Below, one piece after another: positions 11,731-21,603 of a DNA stretch of 64,000 nt. The position numbers and the translations under genes were made by a program. Each line of letters begins with the position of its first letter. Positions within the stretch are counted from its first letter, which is position 1. This stretch comes from Gnetum montanum. Its lineage: Eukaryota; Streptophyta; Gnetopsida; Gnetales; Gnetaceae. Under the pieces are notes generated by a model. It did not search any database. It was not told where the DNA came from and was given only the letters and a program-made list of their open reading frames with translations. Location: NCBI GenBank assembly GCA_015680685.1, contig MNCI01016010.1:380831-444830 (forward strand), given 5' to 3'.

Positions 11731-12900
11731 TCCATCAAGATCAATAATGATATTCTCATAATGACTACTACAATAGCCATCATCATCAAACGAATTACCA
11801 TTATTAGTCTTGATCTTACCAACAATGGTACTAAAAGTTACATTACTACCATCATGAATATCATAACTCAGAACTTCATCATAATCATCACAATGATCAT
11901 GATGCTCATCATCATAATGGAAAAAATCACTACCAAGCTAACATGAGAAGCTAGAATCCAATACACTAGTTTCCACATGAGAGATATTACTATCATCAAC
12001 AAGATAAAGTTCATATTTACTCACCTTTTCATAGCTCCTCTCATCCATCTTTAGTTTAACTTAATCTTCAACATATGGTTATCTAATATTTTCAAAGCTT
12101 AAAGCTTCAAGATTCCACATAGGAATCTACAACTCCAATGATTTCTCCTATTTAAAGGAATCATCAACAATGTCTTCATTTTACTTTGGAGGTACCAACT
12201 CAAAAGGTAGATTCTTCTCCATGGCATTAACATTAGATTCATCATCAAAGCTATCATTCTTTCACATACCTTGGCTATAAGACTCACTTCACTCTCATGA
12301 GAGAGCCTCAACTTGGTAAATAATCTTCTTTCTCTTTCCACAAGGTTTAGAAAAATTGCATAAAGAATGTTTATCATCCCTCTAGTGATGCTCTTGATCC
12401 TTCTTGAATAAGTCCCTTGATCTTTTCCACTCCTTTAGCCTTGGCCATTTACCTCCCATAACTTATGAGGTAGGAACTCACCTTGATCAACAACATACAC
12501 CATCTTGGACTATGAAGATTTTTTTTGTCCCTTTGATGAAGCTTTTGGTTCCTTCCTCTAAAACTTTTAAGTATTAAGCACTACTTGGCTCAATAAGAGA
12601 TACTCGAAAATTCCTTTTCTCATTAATCTCTACTTAACTATATCTTTCATCTTTCTCCTTAAACACCTATGGAAATTTCTCCTCCAAGCCTAGCAAACCT
12701 AGAGGAAGTTCAACCTACACATCATCAAGGTTAGTAGAAACTGTTATCATAACAACAAAACTAAAACCTATTTCATCATGTTCTATAATATATGCCCTCT
12801 TCCCTAGAAGGATTAAGGAAGCATTAAGTGAGCTTTTCTACATCACTTGTTTAGCTGTCATGGGAATCAACTTATGGATTCCATTAGGTCTAACTATACT
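11731..12900 (-). other. Linker of element D between protease and integrase remnants
   Basis: On the minus strand this stretch reads as broken, acidic and His/Asp-rich protein (for example DDEHHDHCDDYDEV near 11900) and Lys/Arg-rich segments. Reverse transcriptase, RNase H and integrase core should occupy about 2.5 kb here; none of their motifs is visible. It looks like a large internal deletion, possibly with other sequence in its place. Confidence 0.45.
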
Positions 12901-13200
12901 CCACACATTTCTTGCTTCATCAAACTAAGCATAATTATCAAAACTCTAAGGTCTACCAAGAATTACATTAACATAATCTATTGGAAGCACATCACACTTC
13001 ATAGCATCATGAAAACCTACAATTTTAAATTTCAAAGTATATTGTTCCCTTACCTCTTGAAAAAAATCTCTAGATAACCAATACACTTTATAGGGTCTAG
13101 GATGAGGAATAGTTACCAACAATAATCTACAAACTACCCTAGAATAAATAATGTTTTCTTGGGCTCCCTAATCAATCACAGGATGAATCCATTCCCCACT
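12901..13200 (-). pseudogene. Retropepsin-like protease remnant of element D
   Basis: The minus-strand reading from ~13195 gives a hydrophobic lead, then PVID-stop-GAQENII, in which the catalytic D-S-G triad has its middle residue replaced by a stop. About 70 codons on comes DVLPIDYVNVILGRP, the conserved C-terminal block of plant gypsy proteases, followed by PMTAKQV. In an active element the enzyme would cut the gag-pol polyprotein as a dimer. Element 2 is inserted between this domain and the gag knuckle upstream on the minus strand. Confidence 0.65.
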
Positions 13201-13396
13201 AAATAAACATATAGCCCCAATTAAAAACAAAAATTTTCTATTTTTGTGATCTTCTCTATTTACGTTTCCCATGAATAGATAAGAAGTTAATTTAGAAAGA
13301 TCATTAATTTTTTGGAGCATTAGGATTACCTCTATGAAGACCTTGGCTTCATGTCTTCTTCACTTCCATGGTTTGCACATCTTCACCCTTGGTTGT

Positions 13397-14243
13397 TGAT
13401 GGGATGCAATATCGCGTATGCAATATTGTGCAAGCGATATCATATCGCATCCCTTGCGATATCGCGTCTTCCCCTACGATATTGCGTACGTGATATCACA
13501 GTGCATCGTCATATCTATAAATAAGAGGTGGCTCTCCCTTGTTTCCTCATTCTAGGCCTAGACTGTAGCTAAACTCTAGCAGTTTTTCCACTCCAGAGAT
13601 AGATTAATTTCCATGTGCTTGCAGTAGGAACTCCAGAGTGAACGAATCTTTATTTGAGTAGAAATTATACCTGAACACAAGTTTGTGTATAGCAATAAAG
13701 ACGAGCTTCTTGGATAAACCTTGTAATGCATGGAATAGGCTAATTAGGATTTTATTTAATGTTATTTATTATCTATTATTTACATTCTTTATTAGTTATT
13801 AAATCTCTCTCAACCCTTCTCTCCTAGTTAAGTGCCCCAGTATGTTCACTTCGAGCATGTGCGTTACGCTTGGTGATCCCAACAACAATTAGCATTTGGT
13901 AACAAAGGTTGCATCGGTTTAGGGTGTGAATGGTAAGTGGGAATGGATGCTAAAACTAGGTTAATTTAGACTTAGTTCATTAGTTAAAGTTAGTAATGAG
14001 TCTCTTCAACCCTTCAACTCAATAGCATAGGAGATAAAACATAAAAAGATATAAAAATCATATACCTCAGACTTATGTAACCATACACCGTGACAACTAC
14101 AAGTAAGTCTGGGAAGACAATGAATAATTAACCTTAAGTGTTCCATGAGGCATGTAGGCACTTAGTCTGTGGAGTTCGACCAGATCGTGCATGCTACACT
14201 CGTATTCGTATGGTTGAGTGTAGGGGTACCTCGCCACTCGTCA
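13397..14243 (+). repeat. 5' LTR of element 2
   Basis: 847 bp, TGATGGGATG...CTCGTCA. U3 (13405-13499) is packed with variants of the palindrome GCGATATCGC (GCAATATCGCG, GCGATATCAT, GTGATATCAC). CTATAAATA at 13515 is a good TATA box and GCAATAAAGACGAG near 13701 a polyadenylation signal. Confidence 0.9.
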
Positions 14244-14244
14244 T

Positions 14245-14262
14245 TGGTGCTGTTGCCGAGGA
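14245..14262 (+). other. Primer-binding site of element 2 (tRNA-Asp)
   Basis: TGGTGCTGTTGCCGAGGA matches the tRNA-Asp complement TGGCGCCGTTGCCGGGGA except at three positions, all C-to-T or G-to-A. It is the best preserved primer site in the window and anchors the assignment for all five related elements. Confidence 0.85.
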
Positions 14263-14386
14263 CTAAGTGTTTGTGTGCTAAGTAGAACATAGGAAATCAC
14301 TCACATAATTGGGAGCTTAAAAGAACCTTAGGGTTAATTAAAAGAAAAATTTATATAATGGTTAAATAGCACATCGATAAATAATA

Positions 14387-16700
14387 ATGTCTTCTTCTAA
14401 TAAGAGCAATTCACCACCTAGGGATAATAAACAAAACAGTCGACAATCAAAAAAAAACATAACCGAAATCCGCCGGTCCCTCAAAAATACCGAGTGGTAT
14501 ATACTCATACTAATGAGTACATACCAGACTTTACCTCTATCCTCCATCAAGATGAACAACTATAATGGAGAGACTTGCAAGGTAACATCGTGTTACCCCC
14601 AGATCGGGTAGTCCCAAACATGCTCCTCCGTGCTTTGGCACAGGTCGGCATGACAGAACTATACGTTGAATACGTTGCAGGAGATTTTGATATAAGGGAT
14701 TATCAAAACATAGCTACACAATGTATTAGGGACTCATGGTAGGAGAGCCAACATACACTGTTGAAGGGCAAAGGGGTCCCGCACATCTTGAGTGAAATCG
14801 GAGATAATGAACCCATTATAACAGGTTCTCTATCAAATGATGTTCCTCCTCCTAATGATGGTGAGGAGGTGGGGTATTAGAACCTATGCTCCATGATACA
14901 TAACACTAGTTCTGATCCCCATGAATGCCAACTGTTCACAGAGGGAACAACAACACATGAAAAGGTTGGGAACTTAGATCGTTATCACGATTGGGGCTGT
15001 AGCAGCCGAAGAGAAGATAAGAAGCATTGTCATGGCGATGGTTCTCCTTCTCCTTCTCCTTCATCTCATCACTCACCCTCTCCTTCCACATCTAGGCGTA
15101 GCCATCATGAGCATAATGGTGAGGATAGTGATAGGAAAAACAAGAGACCTCAACGAGAGAGTCGAGAGAGAGGAAAAGGACATGAACTAAGGGAAAGTAG
15201 GGAACAATGAAGACATCACAGGCATCATGAAAGAGATAATCATGACAAGCCCCTACTTGCAACCTGAAGTATGCTCGATATAACAGAGGCAATAAGAATT
15301 CCAACAAGGCATCAAAAGGATAGTCGGATCAAGCACTTAGACATGAATAATATCCCATGCTTTCAAGGGGGATACAACTCGGATCTGCAACATCGTTTAC
15401 AGGCATTCCACAATGCCTATGCCTTGCAAAACATAGAAAACAAGTGGTAGAAACTTAAGTTGTTTCCCAAGACATGCATCAAGGAAGCAGAGATTTGGTA
15501 TTAGTCCTTAGAGCTGGAAACCATCGGGAGGTGGAGTACAATGTTAGAACTCTTCAACAATAAGTATCAAACATACTCCAGAGTGTCTAATTCACAAGGA
15601 TGGAAGTAAGGTACTCATGAACCCTTGGATGCTGCCATGGGCTGCTACTACGCATTGTTACATCGTTGCCCAGGCCATGGATACGCACAACGGGACAAAC
15701 TTTGCCACATCGTAGATGGGCTAAGATATGAGACTAGGAGAACCCTTGGGACTAATGCCCAAGGGAGATTATTAGAACTTAGATCCCATGAGATACATCA
15801 CTTGTTGGATCAAGTAGCCAAAGAAGAAGAGGAGCTACAAAAAAGAGAGAGTGCGAAAGAATACAACCATGATCCTTCCCTTCAAAAGAAGGGAGTGAAA
15901 TTTTGTGATGAGGAGGATGAGTCACCACTTGAAGAGTTGGTGAACAGAAAAAACCTTGCCGATTGAAAAGATAACAAAAAAAGTATTAGCTAAGGTGGAT
16001 CAACTATGGGATTCCTTAGACTCTAGACTTGAAACCATCCTGAAAATCGTAGAAGAGTCTAAGGTGGAATAAAGTAGTAACAAAGGTAAGACAAAGAGGC
16101 GAGATACAGGTCCTACATATAACAAGGATAAAGGGAAAACAACTATCTCCAATGAGGTTGTGGATTTAGACACAAATAATGACAGTGGATGTGAGATCTA
16201 CCAATATGACCATCATAAGGAATGTTGTTCAATCATCTCACATCTACAAGATTTTGGGGTGTATGCAATTAACCCAAGACTTAACCAATGGAAAACACCC
16301 CAAAGGTTACCGTATCCTCAAGGTAACCCAAGGTAGTTCCACCAATCATTAATGTACTATCCAAGTGGAACTCCACCACAACCCATCGAACAACATCAGT
16401 AGTGGCAATACCCACAGTCATGGGGGATGTCATCGTTGAAACAACAATACCCTTACCAAAAACTTGATACTTATGGCTATTATGTGCAACAGCCGGTTTC
16501 TCCAAGTGACTCTATGGGTCACACAACTTCCCAACATCACTACCAAGTTCAGGAGTACTTTAGGAGGACTCTTTCTCCTCCGAGAGAAATCCCACATACA
16601 CACCATCCTCCAACTCTATCTGCACCTCTTCCACCTGTAGTTCCCATACAACCTGCTCCAACAATGCAAGGGGAACTCCCCACTCAACCGTAGCAATGTA
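14387..16700 (+). pseudogene. gag pseudogene of element 2
   Basis: The start MSSSNKSNSPPRDNKQ is open for 74 codons before a shift. A conserved N-terminal block (EWYTLI, then LPPDRVVPNMLLRALAQVG near 14595) follows. At 14893-15210 is a Ser/Pro/Arg/His-rich region with SPSPSPSS, SRRSHH and RESRERGKG, like the RS domains of splicing factors. The gag core (15340-15960) reads LDMNNIPCFQGGYNSDLQHRLQAFHNAYALQNIENKW, a TAG, KLKLFP, and CYYALLHRCPGHGY to RRTLGTNAQGRLLEL. A knuckle-like CEIYQYDHHKECC (16190) has lost one Cys (C to Y). A Pro/Gln-rich linker ends near 16695. TAG in place of Gln at 15448 is shared with element C. Confidence 0.75.
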
Positions 16701-16960
16701 ACGCTGTGAGAGCTATAAACATTCAGCCCACTACTAGTTATGACAACTGTAAAAAGAGAAGACCTTTCTTCAAAATCAAAAGCCCAGACAAGCTCTCACA
16801 AAAAAAAGCAGCTGAATCTATATACGTTCCTCCACCATCCAAGACTTCGAGGCACCCTTCAGTCCAACAACAGAGCTATACGCATATGGTTATGTTAACG
16901 CATACCGTAATTGACTGGATCAAGGTAGGCCCCCTTCCTAGGAAACTCTCTGATCCTAGA

Positions 16961-17410
16961 AGCCCCTTAATCTATTGACAAATCACTGGGAACAAACCAC
17001 ATAAGGCTCTTCTTGACTCACATTCTAGAGTCAACCTAATCTCACGAGAAATGTATTAATCTTGGAACCTGCCCCAACTTAAGAAGAGCAACATTCAACT
17101 AGAGCTAGCTGACTAGTCCATCACCATTCCCTTGGGATTGGTGGAGGACATCATTACCACTATGTGTGGGTGGTCATACCCAGTTGACTTCCTAGTGATA
17201 GAAGTTAACGATAACAACAGGGACTTCCCAATTATAATGAGAAGGCCATGGCTAAGTACGATAGATGCGTGCCTAGGGATATGCGATCTTTCCTTGGAGA
17301 TATCTAAGGTAAACGTGTACAGAAAGATTGAGAAGAAGAAAGTTCCATGCATCACATACAGTGACTTAGAGGGAGATGACATGGAAGAATGTTCAGCATC
17401 TCTTCCATGT
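16961..17410 (+). pseudogene. Aspartic protease region of element 2
   Basis: Athila-type retropepsin. LLDSHSRVNLIS (17009) corresponds to the catalytic D-S/T-G loop but reads DSH, so the glycine is lost. The second half is open from 17132: LVEDIITTMCGWSYPVDFLVIEV, then FPIIMRRPWLSTIDACLGI, matching the ILGRPFL block that closes these proteases. The frame runs on to 17719 through sequence equivalent to the pre-RT linker and then the end of pol. It therefore crosses the site where reverse transcriptase, RNase H and integrase have been lost. Confidence 0.7.
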
Positions 17411-17690
17411 AATCGGTATGCCCAAGAAATAGAAATTCAAAGGTGCCTATATGTATTAACGACACAAGTAGTGGACACCCCATGGTTGACAGCTAAACGA
17501 AAGATCAACCCAATATGCATAGAACGAACTGAAGAAACAACTCATGCTAATAATGAAGGCATAGACACATTTGAATATGAGCGTCACCAACTTTCACCCC
17601 TTAGTCTAAGAACATCAGTTGGGAGAAGTTGGGCACTTTTACGAAATTCAAATAGGCACTCATTATTTTGGATCTCTCTATTTCCATTCA

Positions 17691-19292
17691 ATCATGGGGG
17701 AGATGGCCACCTATGCTAATCATTGGAGGCCCTCAGTTCTTTTACACATTTTTTTTACATGTTTTTGTTTTACACATTTTTTGTCTTACACATTTTTGTC
17801 TTACACATTTTTATTTTACATGTTTTTTTTTACACATTTTTGTTTTACAATTTTTTTTTGCACATTTTTATTTTACAAATTTCTTTAACTTATCTTGTTT
17901 TTGTTTTACAACATCGTTATAATTTTTCATTGTGTGTGTGTGTGTGTGTTTTATCCATCCTATAATTTTTTCACCCAATAAGTGTTCTTCATTATGGTAT
18001 GAATTGTTCTTCCATTTGATTGCTAATGTTTGGTTTTTACCTTTAAGTTACGATGTTGATACTAAGGTATGTTTCTTTTGATATGGTAGGCAATGAGTCC
18101 ACTTCATCCATTCATCCATAAAAGTCTATGGTCTCTCTTGGCTTGGAAATGTATAGTCCCTTTCTAATAAGAACTCTAACAAATTGGTGACTAAGTATTT
18201 TTCAAACTAAGGAAGGACTCAAGGATTGAAAAGGGTGTGACTTCAAGGGAACTTGATACATTTGTGTTGGCCATTCTCTTGGGTACTTGGATGTTTTCTT
18301 CTTGAGTTTTCTTATCATTCCAACATCACCCAATTATCAGAAGCTGAGTCAATAAAAATAAAAAGTTTTTGCATGGTGTGGTTCTCATGCATAAAAAAAT
18401 AAAAAAATAAAAAAACAAAGAGAAAAGACAAATAAAAAGTGAGAATTCAAAGCACACCCCTTAGACAAAATAATCCTTTGGGCTACAAGCACTAGTTATG
18501 AAACTCAAAATAAAAAGGTTCCCTCTAACTAAGGCCCTTCTCACTTCCCATTCTTTCCTCATTCATTTCATCGGAATGGTGGTGGATCTTTGGAGATGCA
18601 TTCTTATTATTCAAGTGGATGGATGGACCAAATGCATTGATTCCAAGTCACATTAATCATGAAACACACAAGGGGCTATACACCACCTTGTTCTTGGGAT
18701 TCCATTCCATTCTCTTCTCTCCATCCTTCTCTCCATTGTTCACCTCATTGCCAGTTGTATCATTAGTGTATATTTTGGTAGATGCATTGTTTTATTTTTG
18801 GTAAATTCTTATGGTTAAGACTTTAACTCTTATTCCAAAGGACATTCCTAGAGCCTACAGACTCTTTGAATGTGGGTTTGTTAGGAAATTAATGGTATGA
18901 GCCTGCTTTGCGGAGGATCCACTGACACTCCTATTTGGTGCACCCGTTAAATTCTTTCCCTTAACATTTTGCAATTAATTTTATTTTGTTCATTTCCATC
19001 TTGACATCAATTTTATCAATGTCCTAATTTTCTCTTTTTATCCATCCTTCTTATTCCTTTTCTTTTTCCATTTTCTCGCTATTGGAGGTTCATGATTAGT
19101 CATGGGGGTATGGGGCCCAATTTTTTCGATTTTCTCCTAACCCCCCTACACCTTTGGTAGTCATCATTAATATATCTCCAGATCCATATCAACCATACCA
19201 CAACTTAGCCAATGGACTTTTATTGAGGAAAGGTATCCATTAAATGATAATTCATCTACCCTTGCTAATACAAAACTGTGTTGTGTGTGCAG
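17691..19292 (+). other. Spacer of element 2, with purine tract and microsatellite
   Basis: Begins at ATCATGGGGGAGATGG (17691), the PPT-like tract at the end of pol. A T-rich run with many TTTTACACATTTT copies (17740-17900) and a (GT)n tract (17933-17949) follow. Conserved blocks are CAATGAGTCCACTTCATCC (18089), GGTGTGACTTCAAGGGAAC (18236), GCTACAAGCACTAGTTATG (18482), CTCTAACTAAGGCCCTTCTC (18523) and GGAGGATCCACTGAC (18913). A second tract, TAGTCATGGGGGTATGGGG, lies near 19097, like the element's own PPT and LTR start; it may mark a rearrangement. Unlike elements 1, A and C, no U3-like palindromes are seen. Confidence 0.65.
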
Positions 19293-19510
19293 ATGGCGAT
19301 CATGCAATAATGGATTGGATCTAGAGGAAACACTTGGAATGGAGCGGTATTGAAGTAGCTATGCAAGGAGCAAGATTGATGACGTGCTTACGGATGGACA
19401 ATGAAAGGCGCAATCTAGGAATTGGCAGTAGCAACACTTCTTTCTCTCTTTCTCTTTCTCAGCTGCCAAATGAGGCCTGATGTCAATGTAATAAGGTGTT
19501 CACCCTTGTT
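19293..19510 (+). pseudogene. Near-deleted ORF2 of element 2
   Basis: TTGTGTGTGCAG precedes an ATG (MAIMQ, then stop), the same acceptor-ATG arrangement as in the related elements. Almost all of the 2.8 kb ORF2 seen in elements 1 and C is missing; the remaining ~350 bp to the PPT hold no conserved block. The start site outlasted the reading frame. Confidence 0.5.
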
Positions 19511-19655
19511 GTCATGAACACCAGTTTTGTTGTGTCTTGCAATGATGATCCATTCACATGTCATCCCATTAGTTTCATTTGAGTCAATAATCCCATACCT
19601 TCCCGATATTATTGTAAGGAACTCAAGGACGAGTTTTCATTTAGTCATGGGGGTA

Positions 19656-20363
19656 TGATGGGATGTGATATCACATGGGCCGTGATATTGCATCCCTCAC
19701 GATATCGCATCTTTCCTTGTGATATCGCGTATGCAATATCATGGTGCATCATCATATCTATAAATAAGAGGCGTCTCTCCCTTGTTTCCTCATTCTAGGC
19801 CTAGACCGTAGCTAAAATTTGGTAGTTTTTCCACTCCAGAGATAGATTAATTTCCATATGCCCACAGTAGGAACTCCAAAGTGAATGGATCTTTATTCGA
19901 GCAAACATTGTACTTGAACACAAGTTTTTGTACAACAATAAAGATGATCTTCTTGGATAAACCTTGCAGTGCATGGAATAGGCTAATTAGGATTTTATTT
20001 ACTATTATTTATTATCTATTATTTACATGCTTTATTAGTTATTAAATCTCTCTCAACCCTTCTCTCCTAGTTAAGTGCCTTNAATTTAGACTTAGTTCAT
20101 TAGTTAAAGTTAGTAATTAGTCTCTTCAACCCTTCAACTCAATAGCATAGGAGATAAAACATAAAAAGATATAAAAATCATATACCTCATACTTACTTAA
20201 CCATACACCATGACAACTACAAGTAAGTCTAGGAAGACAATGAATAATTAACCTTAAGTGTTCCATGAGGCGTGTAGGCACTTAGTCTGCGGAGTTCGAC
20301 CGGATCATGCATTCTACGCTCGTATTCGTATGGTTGAGTGTAGGGGTACCTCGCCACTCATCA
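19656..20363 (+). repeat. 3' LTR of element 2, with collapsed gap
   Basis: Begins TGATGGGATG after the PPT TTAGTCATGGGGGTA and ends CTCATCA. The single N at 20082 replaces about 123 bp present in the 5' LTR (13837-13962). TATA box CTATAAATA is at 19758. Confidence 0.9.
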
Positions 20364-21430
20364 GTTGCCTTATGAAATCGATATTTGCCTTAGTTGTCTC
20401 TCCATTCTCCACACTTGAAGCACTAAATGTTTAATGAGCTATTTCCTTGATTCTTGCCTTCCTTATCTTGGTCCTTCCTTGCTTTTCCCTTTTCATCACC
20501 TTTATGAGTCTTCTTGTCATGGCTATCCTCATTCTCATATTTGAACTTAGATTTCCTTTCAAATATAAATCCCTTCTTCTTGCCCTTGAAAGTTTGTTTG
20601 CTCTTATTTTTTAATCCACTTAATTTCTTTGTAGCATTGAGTACCAAATAATAAGTTTGATCGAGATTTTGTGGCTCATAAAAAGAAAACTCCTACTAAT
20701 ACAGCATTTCGATATCTCCTTAAAATATTGAAGTCTATTCATAATTCTTTTAGTTTACCTTAGCTTAATAGAATAGATTACAGAATTTGATGTAGAATTA
20801 TTTGACATCCTTGTGACCTTGCCTTAGGAATTTTAACTTCATAATAATCTCTTATCTCTAATGATACTATTCAAATTTTCTTTTTGACCTATATTTCATC
20901 AAATTCCAATCTCTCATGGATTAACCATTTTGTATTTCATAATCCTAGGACCTCTTTTCCCACCAAGTATAAGCTATACCTTCTAATCTAGATTTAACAA
21001 TATGCATAAGCTCTACCTTCTAATCTGGATTTAGAGATATGTACCTTCAATTTATTTCGTACCTCTTCCAACTAGAAATTCTTGTTAAGTGCTTTTAGCC
21101 AACTTGCAAAAGCATTGGTACAATCTACACCATTGATAGTCATCAACTTTGTGTATAGAAGTCTTGTAGCTTTTTTGAACACTCTAGCAAGTCTTACCTT
21201 ATCATCCTTATCAAGCTTTCCTAGAGAAGAAGTATTTACCATAGTTGAAGCCTTCATAATTCTTATTTGAAGAATAGGATTCCCTCCGATTGGAATCTTT
21301 GGCTAATAGGTTCCTATACTCCCATATTTGGATTATCACCACTTGGTTGTGAAACTTCTTCATCTTAATGTGCATGATCTTTACTTCCACATGTATGGAT
21401 ATGGCTAGGACTAGCATTCTTATCTACCTT
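20364..21430 (-). pseudogene. gag pseudogene of element D
   Basis: Minus-strand frames at 21417-21211, 21257-21072 and 20647-20423 form the gag of element D. They include MKASTMVNTSSLGKLDKDDKVRLARVFKKATRLLY and, nearer the knuckle, a Lys/Glu/Asp-rich stretch (KKKGFIFERKSKFKYENEDSHDKK) typical of the basic region before a nucleocapsid finger. The knuckle itself, CFKCGEWRDN (about 20430-20400), keeps the first two Cys of CCHC but the His/Cys half is degraded. Its continuation (KGEDVQTMEVKKT) lies across element 2 at 13390 and below. Stops and shifts throughout. Confidence 0.6.
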
Positions 21431-21603
21431 TACATTAATTTCATCCAATAGAGAAACCATATATGCTATCCATGTGTCTATTCAGAGCTTGCACCTATTT
21501 CTTCTTACGTACCATATGAGTTAGACAAAATCCTCAATCAATTCCAAGCAACACAAAGCTCCAAAGCTCAAAAAAGAAAAAAAAACTCAACAAAATATAC
21601 CAA

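Larger units (their letters stand above)
13397..20363 (+). mobile_element. Athila-like element 2, inserted in element D
   Basis: About 7.0 kb with a 5' LTR of 847 bp and a 3' LTR of 708 bp that contains a collapsed gap (N at 20082). Flanking pentamers GTTGT (13392-13396) and GTTGC (20364-20368) are a plausible 5 bp target duplication with one C-to-T change. The element keeps gag and protease, then passes to the end-of-pol purine tract, the spacer, a near-deleted ORF2, PPT and 3' LTR. It lacks reverse transcriptase, RNase H and integrase. It has the longest open stretches of gag and the best preserved primer site of the group, suggesting a relatively young insertion. Confidence 0.88.

Noticed and set aside
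11713-11946. 77-codon Ile/Thr/Met-rich plus-strand frame
   Set aside because: It is the antisense of the acidic His/Asp-rich linker of minus-strand element D.
13397-13500. CRISPR-like array of short repeats
   Set aside because: The repeats are 8-11 bp palindromes without regular spacers inside a plant LTR U3.
17619-17965. Three overlapping Phe/Thr/His-rich open frames suggesting a membrane protein
   Set aside because: They are translations of a T-rich TTTTACACATTTT simple repeat within the spacer of element 2.
19095-19115. True 3' end of element 2 at the TCATGGGGGTATGG tract
   Set aside because: It is not followed by an LTR; the real PPT with TGATGGG is at 19641-19656. Kept only as a possible rearrangement trace.
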